Part shown: positions 35,969 to 45,108 of the stretch, one piece after another
How the letters are laid out: every line of letters starts with the position of its first letter
Numbering within the stretch: position 1 is the first letter of the stretch
From: Cordylochernes scorpioides
Taxonomy: Eukaryota > Arthropoda > Arachnida > Pseudoscorpiones > Chernetidae
Reading direction: 5' to 3'
DNA length: 64,000 bases
Assembly (NCBI GenBank): GCA_030710605.1
Contig: CP092865.1
Coordinates: 136,107,500 to 136,171,499 of the forward strand
Position numbers and translations under genes: made by a program
The notes under the pieces: model-generated
The model's input: only the letters and a program-made list of their open reading frames with translations
Databases searched by the model: none
What the model was told of the DNA's origin: nothing

Positions 35969-37699
35969 TTATTTAGGAAGAAGAGGGATTCTACTTTTCA
36001 CTACCTTAGGTGCCACTTGTTGGTTTGGTTTTTTCTCTAAAGTGGGTATTTTACTTTTTGTCAGTTTTAATTCAAATCCTTCTTTTGGGTAGTATGGCCT
36101 CAATTTGGATGAATGAATTACCATGGTAGTTTTTCCTAAATTAGATTGGGGTTTATCAATTTCATAATTGACTGGGGATATTTGTTTTAAGATTGTAAAT
36201 GGCCCAGACATTGGAGGCATTAATTTTCGGTTATCTGGGTGGTAAAAGGTTTGTAACCAAACTTTATCGCCTACTTTAAAGGTGGAAGGTTGATAATGTT
36301 GATCATATCTAATTTTATTTATCTGATGAAATTTTAATGTATTATTATAGGCATTTGTTCTGGCAGTGTCTATAGGGGGGTAAAATTCTGATTCTTTTAA
36401 GGGGGGATCATAAGGGAGCTTACCATACAAAAGGTAAGTAGGAGTATAGCCTGTTATGGAATGGGGAGTATTATTATATTCATTTAGTGCTGAATCTAAC
36501 AATTTCGTCCATGGTATTGATTTTCCTTTCAAGTTATTGAATTTACATCTTAACCTGGTTATTATGGTTTGGTTAAGTCGTTCATTTAATCCATTACACT
36601 GAGGTCTTGATGATGAAGTCAATAATTGTTTAATGTTATTGTTAATCAAATATTTTCTAAATCTTGGTGAAGTAAATGATGGTGCCCTGTCACTTAAAAA
36701 TTGTTTTGGTTTTTGTATTTGAAATATTTTGTTTAGGCAATTTATATATGAATCAGTAGTTTGACTTTTTGAGGGGAAAGCCCAAATGTATCTAGTAGCA
36801 TGATCTACGATGATGTGAAGGAATTTCTTTGTAGAATTATAGTAATTTAGTCCACCTACTGTGTCTATAGACACGAAATCAAAAGGATCCTTAGCTGGGG
36901 GGAGACTTTCCAACAGACCAAATTTCTTCTGGTGAGATATTTTATTGAGTTGACACACCTCACAGTGTTTTACATAATTAGAAATATCTTGAATTAGGTA
37001 GGGCCAATAATAGATAGGGGAAATTAGATTTAACATTTTAGATACTCCTATATGGCCGTAATCTTGATGAGCTCTTATTAATACTTTTTCTCTTAATGAT
37101 GGTGGAACAACACTTTTGATTAATCCTTTTTTCTTTATTGTTAAAAGTCCATTAAATTTAGTATATTTCCTATCATTAATGTTATCATCAAATTGAGCTT
37201 GTTTTAGTTCTGGGTCAGAAAAAAAATGAGCTATGGGGTATCTGCTGAGAAAATCAGCTTCTTTATTTTCAGTTCCTCTTATGTGTTTTATCTCAAAATC
37301 AAACATTGAGAGCTTTAAGCTCCATCTAAATAAACGTCCTTTTGGGTTCTTTATGTTCTTCAAGTACTTAAGACAAGCATGGTCTGTATGGATGGTGAAA
37401 TGCACGCCATCTAAGTAGGGTAAAAAGAAATCCACAGCATCAATAATAGCAAGGCATTCTTGCTCAGTTAAACAATAGTTTGATTCATAAGATGTCATTC
37501 TACAGCTTCTATATGCTATTGGCTTTAAAAGCCTATCGGGTTGTTCTTGTTTTAGGATAGATCCGATCTGTTCTTGGCTAGCATCCATGTAAAGGTGTAT
37601 AGGATATTTAGGATTATAGATAGCTAATATAGGTTTTAAGGTTATTATATTTTTTAATTTAGAAAATGCGGTTTCGCGCATTCTTCGTCCCATTTCCAT
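35969..37699 (-). pseudogene. Ty3/gypsy pol of element G: RNase H and integrase
   Basis: A long open frame of 576 codons. RNase H starts MDASQEQIGSIL, continues TEQECLAIIDAV and ends IRGTENKEADFLSRYP. The integrase zinc-binding region follows (HQDYGHIG ... HCEVCQLNK). The catalytic triad is intact in outline: SIDTVGG, LSDRAPSF and NGLNERLNQ. The C-terminal barrel has FKVGDKVWLQ and MSGPFTILKQ. The RT portion lies upstream in another frame (37654-38145). The frame is remarkably well kept for an element lacking most of gag, protease and the front of RT. Confidence 0.9.
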
Positions 37700-38145
37700 T
37701 TTACATCTTTTTTCAACAAATTATTCAAAGGGAGTCTGAGTTTAGCATAATTAGGGATAAATTTCGAGTAAATGTTAATAGATCCTAAAACTCGTTGTAA
37801 ACCCTTTTTATTCCTTGGGGAATTCAATTTTCTAATCGTTGCTATATTATTAGTGCTAGGTGAAAATTGATGGTTTGATATTTCATATCCTAGAAAAGAA
37901 ATCTGATAAGTAGCGAATTTACATTTACTTAGTTTTAGCTTAATATTTTCCTTTATGCAAATATCTAAAATTACTTTTAAATGGGTCAAATGTTCCTGAA
38001 AATTATTTGAAAATATAATGAAGTCATCGAAGTAATTCATGCAAAAATCAATATCATATTTATTTAAAATTTGCCTTAAAACTCTTTGGAATTGACTTGG
38101 ACTATTTTTTAATCCAAAAGATAATTTATTAAATTCGTAAAGTCC
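37654..38145 (-). pseudogene. Partial reverse transcriptase of element G
   Basis: It begins in mid-RT with FGLKNSPSQFQRVLRQIL, followed by the catalytic YFDD (MNYFDDFIIFSN), then LSKCKFATYQISFLGYEI and the thumb (INIYSKFIPNYAKL). A frameshift near 37690 separates it from the RNase H-integrase frame. The finger and early palm regions are missing. Confidence 0.85.
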
Positions 38146-38405
38146 GTGAATGGATTAACTTCTTGTTTATAGAAATGAGACAATAATTTATTTTCTAGTT
38201 CAGGCCAACTTGTAATATCCAAGCAAGTCTCTACATAAAAATCAAAAGCCTCTTCTACTAAAAAATCTCCAACATTTTTTTAATTTCCAGGCATCATTTA
38301 ATTCTTCTAAGAAAGCCTTCTGGTTGAAATATTTGAGCCACGATTTTAGGGCTAGACTTCCGTTAGGGTTAAATTTACATAAGTTTAATTTATTGTTATC
38401 TGACA
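38146..38405 (-). pseudogene. gag N-terminal fragment of element G fused to RT
   Basis: The ATG at 38405 opens MSDNNKLNLCKFNPNGSLAL, followed after a frameshift by a Trp/Leu-rich segment (SWPELENKLLSHFYKQE) of the type found in gypsy gag. At about 38145 the sequence passes directly into RT. Most of gag, all of protease and the N-terminal half of RT are therefore deleted. Confidence 0.65.
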
Positions 38406-38710
38406 TATTTTTTTCTATTTGTAATGCGTTATTTTACTTCTGTCTTTTAACTTTGGCATTTATATTTAATATATAAATAATTTTTTTTTAATTTTCAAGT
38501 TGTAATTTTGAATTTTATAGTTGAAAAATTTACATCTTTAAAACAATTTCATTTTCGTCTTAACGTAAGACAGTCTTTAAATAATAATCAATTATATATT
38601 TCTATTTCTATTTTCAAAAAAGCTTTTCTTTTTTATATACGGATTTGAAATCTATTGGAATATTTCTCGTACAGGGTTAAAATACATCCTGTCGACTATT
38701 AAATTTTAGT

Positions 38711-39022
38711 TGTCGTAAAAAAAGACGTATTCTATACTATTCTAGGTACGTTACCAATTCATTCATGCAGTCATGGATTGAAATGAATGATAACTTTTAT
38801 TTTCCAAAATTGTATTTATTTTTTGATTTGATTATATCTCTAAGACAAACAGTTTGCATACATTCAATTTAAAATGATATTATCTGAATATAAACAAAAG
38901 AAAAACATATGGTTGTACTCCTTTTGTTAAGGATTTTAAAAATTAACTCTGTGTTTGGTTCTATGATTATTTAAAATAGAATTATATTAATGAATAATAA
39001 AAATCATATTTTTATTATGTCA
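38711..39022 (-). repeat. 5' LTR of Ty3/gypsy element G
   Basis: 312 bp. It matches 8241-8543 apart from a 10-bp insertion and a few substitutions, and TACA follows it. The leader just inside contains AGTCGACAGGATG, possibly a decayed tRNA-Ser-type primer-binding site. Confidence 0.9.
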
Positions 39023-39231
39023 TACATATATTGTAGTTAACATGTTATTTGCATGTGTATTTTTAGTTCTCATTTAAAAACTTTCAAGCTAGCTATTTCT
39101 GCACTGCACATATTTTGTCTTCTGCTCTAACCATAAATGTTCTATATAGTTCGGGTACTATTTATATTTGGTAGTAGAAAGTTTTTTTTTTTACTTTTAG
39201 TCAAAACAAACAAATAGTAAAAACTGGGATT

Positions 39232-40064
39232 GGGAGACCCCGAGAGATTTGGCCAGATTTGAAATATGACGTCACGATGACATGCGATGTAAACAAAGGT
39301 TATGAATGATTCTTTGGTTTTTTTTTAACAAGATTTAATTATTAATATTTTAAATACCTGTGATTAATTTATAGTGTCAATATATTTATTAAGCACTTTT
39401 TATTTTTATAATTTTAAATTAGCAATTTTTTAATTATGTTTTAGCGCCAACGTAAACAAAGAAATACTGGCGTAATACGTTCCAATGGTGCCAACGGTTA
39501 TATTTATAAATAGGCATATCCAAAAAAATAAAAATTATATAAATTAATATTAATATAAATTACATTAGCCTAACCTAAACCTAACCTAAACTAATCAAAC
39601 CTAACCTGAACCTAACCTAAACGAACCTGAACCTAACCTAACCTAACCTTAAACGACCTAAACCTAACCTGAACGAACCTGAACCTAACCTTAAACGAAC
39701 CTAAACCTATCTTAAACTAACCTAAATTAATTACGAAATTTTAATATTAATTAAAAATTAATTTTATAATAATTTAAAATATCGGACACCATTGCTCTCA
39801 AGGTATTAACATCTTGTGCATTCATAACACACACGTGTTTACAATTGCGCTAAATATTTTCATACAAATTTCTAATTTAAAATAGAAGGCCATTTAGACA
39901 AAAAAATAAATATATAAATATAGTAAAAATAATCACAGGTATTTAAAATATTAATAATTAATTCTTGTTTAAAAAAAAAACAATGAATCAATCATAACCT
40001 TTGTTTACATCGCGCGTCATCGTGACGTCATATTTCAAATCTGGCCAAATCTCTCGGGTCACCC
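39232..40064. mobile_element. Non-autonomous TIR element with CCTAA repeats
   Basis: Inverted repeats of about 140 bp (39232-39372 and 39926-40064) start GGGWGACCCSGAGAGATTTG and include ATATGACGTCACGATGAC. There is no transposase between them. The centre holds degenerate CCTAA/CCTGAA/CCTTAAACGA repeats. Flanking target duplications are not obvious, so the superfamily is undetermined. Confidence 0.7.
39567..39726 (+). repeat. Degenerate telomere-like (CCTAA)n repeats
   Basis: Runs of CCTAACCTAAACCTAACC mixed with CCTGAAC and AACGAACCT variants. The arthropod telomere unit TTAGG is the complement of CCTAA. The block sits inside a transposable element, so it is interstitial. Confidence 0.75.
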
Positions 40065-40095
40065 AAAAGAGCTAATATTAATAAATGTATTATAC

Positions 40096-40345
40096 TGTGG
40101 GGGCCTGCTGGATGCAGCACCCCACCGCCGTCAAGAAAAATAAACAGGCGGCCGCCATAAATTACCAGGACGACCGCGGCGCCAGGAGGGCACAGCGGAG
40201 GAATCCAGAGAGGACCAGATGTACATTCCGGGGTGTTGTCCTTTTTGTCTTCCCATATGAATGTAGTTATCAAGAAACTTCAATAAAACACTAACTTGGA
40301 GAGACTTTCTGGGCCATCGCTGGACCAGTAAATCGACACACCACA
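40096..40345 (+). repeat. 5' LTR, Ty3/gypsy at 40-45 kb
   Basis: 250 bp from TGTGGGGGCCTGCTGG to CGACACACCACA. GC-rich 5' half. AATAAA at about 40283 is a plausible polyadenylation signal. Confidence 0.95.
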
Positions 40346-40346
40346 T

Positions 40347-40366
40347 TGGTGAGCAGGACGTGATAG
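40347..40366 (+). promoter_or_regulatory. Primer-binding site
   Basis: TGGTGAGCAGGACGTGATAG begins two bases after the LTR. The TGG fits pairing with a tRNA CCA end. I cannot name the tRNA. Confidence 0.6.
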
Positions 40367-40562
40367 AAAAGAAAAAGCATACGAAGATTTCAAGAGATAA
40401 AGAAATGCAAAAAGTGATTCAAGCTTGAAAAGAAGCATCATCCAGAATATCGGGATATCATCTCAAGACTAAGATAAGTTTTTATATTATCTTCCTTATT
40501 ATTTTATCTCAATATTTTTACTTTATCTCTAAGCTGTTGTGTCGAATTTAAATTTACGTAAA

Positions 40563-41357
40563 ATGGAAACAGAAAATAAGACTAGCGATACCTCAGAAAT
40601 ATGCAAAGTTAGTGTTAAAATACGGCCTTTTTGGGTGGAAAAACCTGAAATATGGTTCTTCCAGGTAGAAGCACAGTTCAAAATAGGTGGAATTATTCAG
40701 GAAGACACTAAATTTAATTATTTGATCTCCCAATTAGAACCTAAATATAAAGAAAACATTTGGGACATAATTAATAGCAAAAACGACAACAAGTACTCTG
40801 AATGTAAATCACGACTACTTGAATTGTTCAGAGAAAGTGAAGGGTTGAGAATTAATAAGTTAATTTCAGGTATTGAGCTCGGAGACATGAAGCCGAGCCA
40901 GTTATTACAAAAGCTCAGATCCCTCGCTACCCCAGATATCTCTGACAATTTAATTAAAACTTTATGGCTCGATAAACTGCCCACATCCATAAAGAATATA
41001 CTTATTGTAAGCGAAGAGGACATTAGCAAATTGGCCATAATGGCCGATAAAATAAATGAAATAAACTCTTTCAAAGAAATATATGATGCGGAAGTGCCTT
41101 CTTCATCAACAGATCGCTTGATCGCCAAATTGGAAGATCTTGAACGGCAGGTGTCCGAATTGAGACTGGATAGATCTAGATCTCGATCCAAAAATAGGAC
41201 TCAGTCAAGACCGAGAAGTAATTCTCAAAGATCTTTCGATCCAAAAGGGAAATACTGCTATTACCATTTTAGATTTGGTCCTAATTGCTTGCAAAATAAA
41301 TGCAGGTTTCCGTGCAGTTGGAAAGAGTCGGAAAACTCCAACCGGCGGACAGAGTAG
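40563..41357 (+). CDS. gag: gag, Ty3/gypsy at 40-45 kb
   Basis: The ATG at 40563 opens a 264-codon frame. The capsid-like part includes FWVEKPEIWFFQVEAQF and FNYLISQLEPKYKENIWD, typical of the short arthropod gypsy gag that begins with a W-rich segment. It ends in an Arg/Ser-rich stretch (RLDRSRSRSKNRTQ) and a zinc-knuckle-like CYYHFRFGPNCLQNKCRFPC. Gag packages the element RNA. The frame is open throughout. Protease follows in another frame. Confidence 0.85.
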   Translation: METENKTSDTSEICKVSVKIRPFWVEKPEIWFFQVEAQFKIGGIIQEDTKFNYLISQLEPKYKENIWDIINSKNDNKYSECKSRLLELFRESEGLRINKLISGIELGDMKPSQLLQKLRSLATPDISDNLIKTLWLDKLPTSIKNILIVSEEDISKLAIMADKINEINSFKEIYDAEVPSSSTDRLIAKLEDLERQVSELRLDRSRSRSKNRTQSRPRSNSQRSFDPKGKYCYYHFRFGPNCLQNKCRFPCSWKESENSNRRTE

Positions 41358-41359
41358 CG

Positions 41360-41684
41360 ACAAGCTCTTCTGCCGGCATTCAGGATTGTCGCAATCTCGA
41401 TTATTTGTGACGGACAAAAACACGGGATTGCGCTTTTTGGTGGACAGTGCTGCTGATAATCTATAATACCTCCAAAGGATAAAAATAGGATGCCTAGCTC
41501 TGATTATAAATTATATGCAGCCAATGGTACAGAAATTGTTACCTATGGAACAAAGGTTAGAAATTTGGATATCGGACTTCGACGTCAATTTCAATGGCCT
41601 TTTGTAATCGCCAATACCAACAGAGCAATAATAGGAGCAGACTTTCTGAACAACTTTGGATTGATTATTGATATAAAAAAATAA
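41360..41684 (+). pseudogene. Aspartic protease, Ty3/gypsy at 40-45 kb
   Basis: The active-site region reads FLVDSAADN (near 41440), and the hydrophobic partner motif IIGADFLNNFGLIIDI lies near the end (41625-41675). These mark a retropepsin. A stop at 41464-41466 and a frameshift separate the two halves. Confidence 0.75.
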
Positions 41685-41745
41685 ACGCCTAATTAATGGA
41701 ATAACTAATCTTTCCATAAGAGGCGTCATTCAGTCAACCTCAGAC

Positions 41746-43038
41746 ATGGGAAATTTCAGCACTCTAAATTCATCATCCAAGGTCAGCGCTATCCTAACCA
41801 AATATCCTAACCTATGTAGACCACCATCAAATTTTGTAGAAGCAAAACATAGCGTTAAGCATTATATTCCTACAAGAGGTCAGCTAATTCACTTTGAAGC
41901 CCGTCGTCTAGATTCACAGAGATTAACTTTTGCTAAGGCAGAATTTCAATATATGTTGAATAATGGCATAATTAGACCCTCAAATTCTCCTTGGGCGAGT
42001 CCACTACATTTAGTTTCAAAAAAGGACGAGTCACTAAGACCTTGTGGTGATTATAGAAGACTTAATGCAGTTACACTTCCAGATCGTTATCCAATCCCTA
42101 GACTGGACGATTTCCACCACATCTTAAAAGGTACTCGTGTGTACTCAAAAATAGACCTATGCAAGGCATTCTATCAGATTCCAATTGCTGAAGAGGATAA
42201 ACCTAAGACTGCCATCATTACTCCTTTTGGGCTATTCGAATTTAATGTAATGAGTTTCGGTCTTAGAAATGCTACTGCTACCTTTCAGAGATTCATGCAT
42301 GAAGTCTTAAGAAACTTGGACTTTGCATTTGTCTACTTAGATGATATTCTGGTAGCCTCTAAAACAGAGGAAGAGCATTATAGCCACCTTGAAACCTTAT
42401 TCAGCAGACTAAATTCCTATGGATTGAGAATCAATCTTTCTAAATCTAAATTCCTAGTACAGGAAATTGATTTTCTATGATACCTAATTACCTCTCACGG
42501 TGTGAAACCACTCCCAACAAAGGTTAAAGCTATTCTAGAATATAAGAAACCAAAAACAGTTCATGAATTACGTATATTTTTGGGAATGCTAAACTTTTAT
42601 CGTACCTTTTTGAACAATGCCGCAGAGACTCAGGCAATCCTTCATGAATACTTGAGGGGAGCCAAGAAAAAGGATAGAAGCGAAATAAAATGGACTAAAG
42701 AAGCTGAAGTTCAGTTTGAAAAATTCAAACAAGCCCTAGCTAATACAGCACTGTTAGCCTACCCCGATACTGAACTGCCTATCTCACTCTGTACAGATGC
42801 TTCAGATCGGGCAGTTGGATCAGTTCTCCAACAGCTTGACAATAATAATTGGAAACCAATAGCATTTTTCTCTAAAAAATTAAATCCTGCTCAATGCAAT
42901 TATAGTACATATGATAGAGAGCTCCTCGCAATATATTTGTCCATCAAATTCTTCAAGCACCTGCTTGAGGCACGTGAATTTACAATTTTGACTGATCACA
43001 AACCTTTAATTTACGCATTCAAACAAAAAAAAAAATGA
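41746..43038 (+). pseudogene. Reverse transcriptase and RNase H
   Basis: RT motifs in order: GIIRPSNSPWASPLHLVSKK, RPCGDYRRLNAVT, YSKIDLCKAFYQIP, MSFGLRNATATFQRFM and the catalytic FVYLDDILVAS. A TGA at 42478-42480 replaces the Gly of the usual FLGY motif. After it the frame continues with the thumb (IFLGMLNFYRTF) and RNase H (CTDASDRAVGSVL, YDRELLAIYLSIKFF, LTDHKPLIYAF). It breaks in an A-run at 43023-43036. Confidence 0.9.
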
Positions 43039-44521
43039 GAAAGCTTCTCCTATACAATTAAGGCATCTACAATACATTTCCCAATTCACTACTGATATCA
43101 AGTACATAAAAGGTACTGACAACATAGTCGCCGATGCTCTTTCCAGAGTTGATGCTATCACAACTATCGACTATGAAGAGATCGCCAAAGAACAAACTGG
43201 TGATTCAGAACTACAAAACCTGATATCGAAGAATATCTCTCTAAAATTTAAGCAATGCTCACTACAATCAGGCAATTTGTTATGGTGTGACGTGTCTACC
43301 AATAATATTAGACCATTCATTCCAATTAAATTCCGAATGATGGTTTTTAGGAACTTCCACGAACTCTCACACCCAGGCATCAAAGCCACTACTAAACAAT
43401 TAACATCAAGATTTATATGGCCTAATATGAATAAAGACATTAGGAAATGGGCTCAAGCTTGTGTCAACTGCCAAAAGTGCAAGGTGTCGATACACACAAA
43501 ATCAGAAATAGGCAAATATCAAGAAGTGGATGAAGGATTTAGTGTTGTCCACATAGATCTAATTGGTGCTTTACCTCCATCGAATGGTAACATCTACTGT
43601 CTGACCTGTATCGACAGGTACACCAGCTGGATGGAAGTTGTTCCGCTACCAGATATGAAGTCTGAAACGGCAGCGAGAGCGTTCTACGAAAACTGGATTG
43701 TTAGATTTGGAGCACCGCATACAGTGATATCAGACCGAGAAAAGCAGTTTACTTCTCAACTTTTCAAAGATTTAACAACGCTGTGTGGTATCAAACTTCG
43801 CCATTCCACGGCGTACCATCCTCAGTGTAACGGGAAGATTGAAAGGCTTCATAGAACCATTAAAACTGCCATTCGGGCCCACAATAATATTAAGTGGACA
43901 GAAACGCTGCCAACAGTTCTCCTAGGCTTGCGTGCTGCTATCAACAAAGATAACAACCATTCTTTGTCTCAGATGGTATATGGCAAAACCATCAGACTGC
44001 CTGGCGAATTCTTTGATGATTCTAAACATCACCTGCATGCGGAAAAATTTGTCCAACAGCTTCAAAAGCAAATGGAATTGCTCAAACCCTTAAATGAAAA
44101 ACATCATTCGAAGACTAAAGTATTTGTTCATAAAGATCTGAAAACATGTTCACATGTATTTATCAGGACAGATCGAGTGAAGAAACCTCTGGAACCACCA
44201 TATGAGGGACCCTTCCCAGTCCTTGAAAGAACAGACAAGTATTTCACACTCAAAGTAAAAGAAAAAAATGTGACCACATCGATTGACCGATTGCGACCTG
44301 CTTACTTGCTGGCAGATTCGGACAATATAACTGCAGAACACCCTACTGCAACAAGACCCATCGTGTCGGGAGCGCTGCCTTCTAAATCGTCCCAACAGAA
44401 TCCTGACCCACCAGATGTGGAGAAGTACACAGAATTCCAAGGAACAGGATCAGCACCAGACCTGCCTAGGACAAGATCGGGGAGAATAATCAAGAAACCC
44501 GTGAGATTTAAGGAACAATAG
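43039..44521 (+). CDS. Integrase (with RNase H end), Ty3/gypsy at 40-45 kb
   Basis: The frame resumes after the A-run with IKYIKGTDNIVADALSR and runs to 44521. The zinc-binding domain shows HELSHPGIKATTKQL and CVNCQKC. The catalytic core has VHIDLIGALP, VISDREKQFTSQLF and GKIERLHRT, so the D, D and E residues are present; SDREKQF has Glu where Gly is usual. The C-terminal barrel reads LEPPYEGPFPVLERTDKYF. The protein joins element cDNA to the target. Confidence 0.9.
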
Positions 44522-44610
44522 ACTATATTTCTCCTTATTTTATTTTCTTGCCTATATGATGTATATATATTGTACTTAACCACTTTGTGCACAAATCGTG
44601 ACTTCGCCAC

Positions 44611-44624
44611 TGGAGGGGGAGTAC
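44611..44624 (+). promoter_or_regulatory. Polypurine tract
   Basis: TGGAGGGGGAG followed by TAC directly precedes the 3' LTR. Confidence 0.85.
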
Positions 44625-44870
44625 TGTGGGGGCCTGCTGGATGCAGCACCCCGCCGCCGTCAAGAAAAATAAACAGGCGGCCGCCATAAATTACCAGGAC
44701 GACCGCGGCGCCAGGAGGGCACAGCGGAGGAATCCAGAGAGGACCAGATGTACATTCCGGGGTGTTGTCCTTTTTGTCTTCCCATATGTAGTTAACAAGA
44801 AACTTCAATAAAACACTAACTTGGAGAGACTTTCTGAGCCATCGCTGGACCAGTATATCGACACACCACA
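44625..44870 (+). repeat. 3' LTR, Ty3/gypsy at 40-45 kb
   Basis: 246 bp, nearly identical to 40096-40345. It differs by a 4-bp indel near CATATGAATGTAG and single bases. Confidence 0.95.
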
Positions 44871-45108
44871 ATACTACCCCTAGAGATTTTCAAAATAAAC
44901 GACAAAGGGGGAGAGGGGAAGGGGCGGTCAAAAATGTTTTTAAAATAAATAATATTCATAGAGAGAAAAATAATATTGATTAAAATATTTTTAAAACTAA
45001 TCTATAAATAAAGTTACTTTTAGAATTGTATAATTTTTTATAATACTACTTTAATATTTAATAATATTATTTTACCATGAAATATTCGATATCTTGAAGA
45101 GTCTAATA

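Larger units (their letters stand above)
8241..39022 (-). mobile_element. Ty3/gypsy element G, split by a 26.4-kb nested insertion
   Basis: The outer LTRs are 8241-8543 (3') and 38711-39022 (5'), both TG...CA, flanked by the 4-bp duplication TACA (8237-8240 and 39023-39026). A polypurine tract abuts the 3' LTR. Coding sequence (38405 down to 35969) lies entirely right of the nested element. The parts of G are 38710-35790 and 9432-8544, about 4.4 kb in total. Its coding region is itself deleted: the start of gag is joined to mid-RT. The 5' LTR has a 10-bp insertion relative to the 3' LTR. Confidence 0.9.
40096..44870 (+). mobile_element. Ty3/gypsy element, nearly complete
   Basis: 4.8 kb with LTRs 40096-40345 and 44625-44870, a 4-bp duplication ATAC (40092-40095 and 44871-44874), a primer-binding site at 40347 and a polypurine tract at 44611-44624. 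It keeps gag, protease, RT, RNase H and integrase in the standard Ty3 order. Damage is limited to a few stops and frameshifts, so this is a young but dead copy. Confidence 0.95.

Noticed and set aside
44880-44930. AAAGGGGGAGAGGGGAAGGGG as a polypurine tract
   Set aside because: No LTR follows on the plus strand, and it is pyrimidine-rich for the neighbouring minus-strand element.
44875-45108. 3' LTR of the minus-strand Ty3 element left of the hAT
   Set aside because: No similarity to the presumed 5' LTR right of 52029 could be seen.
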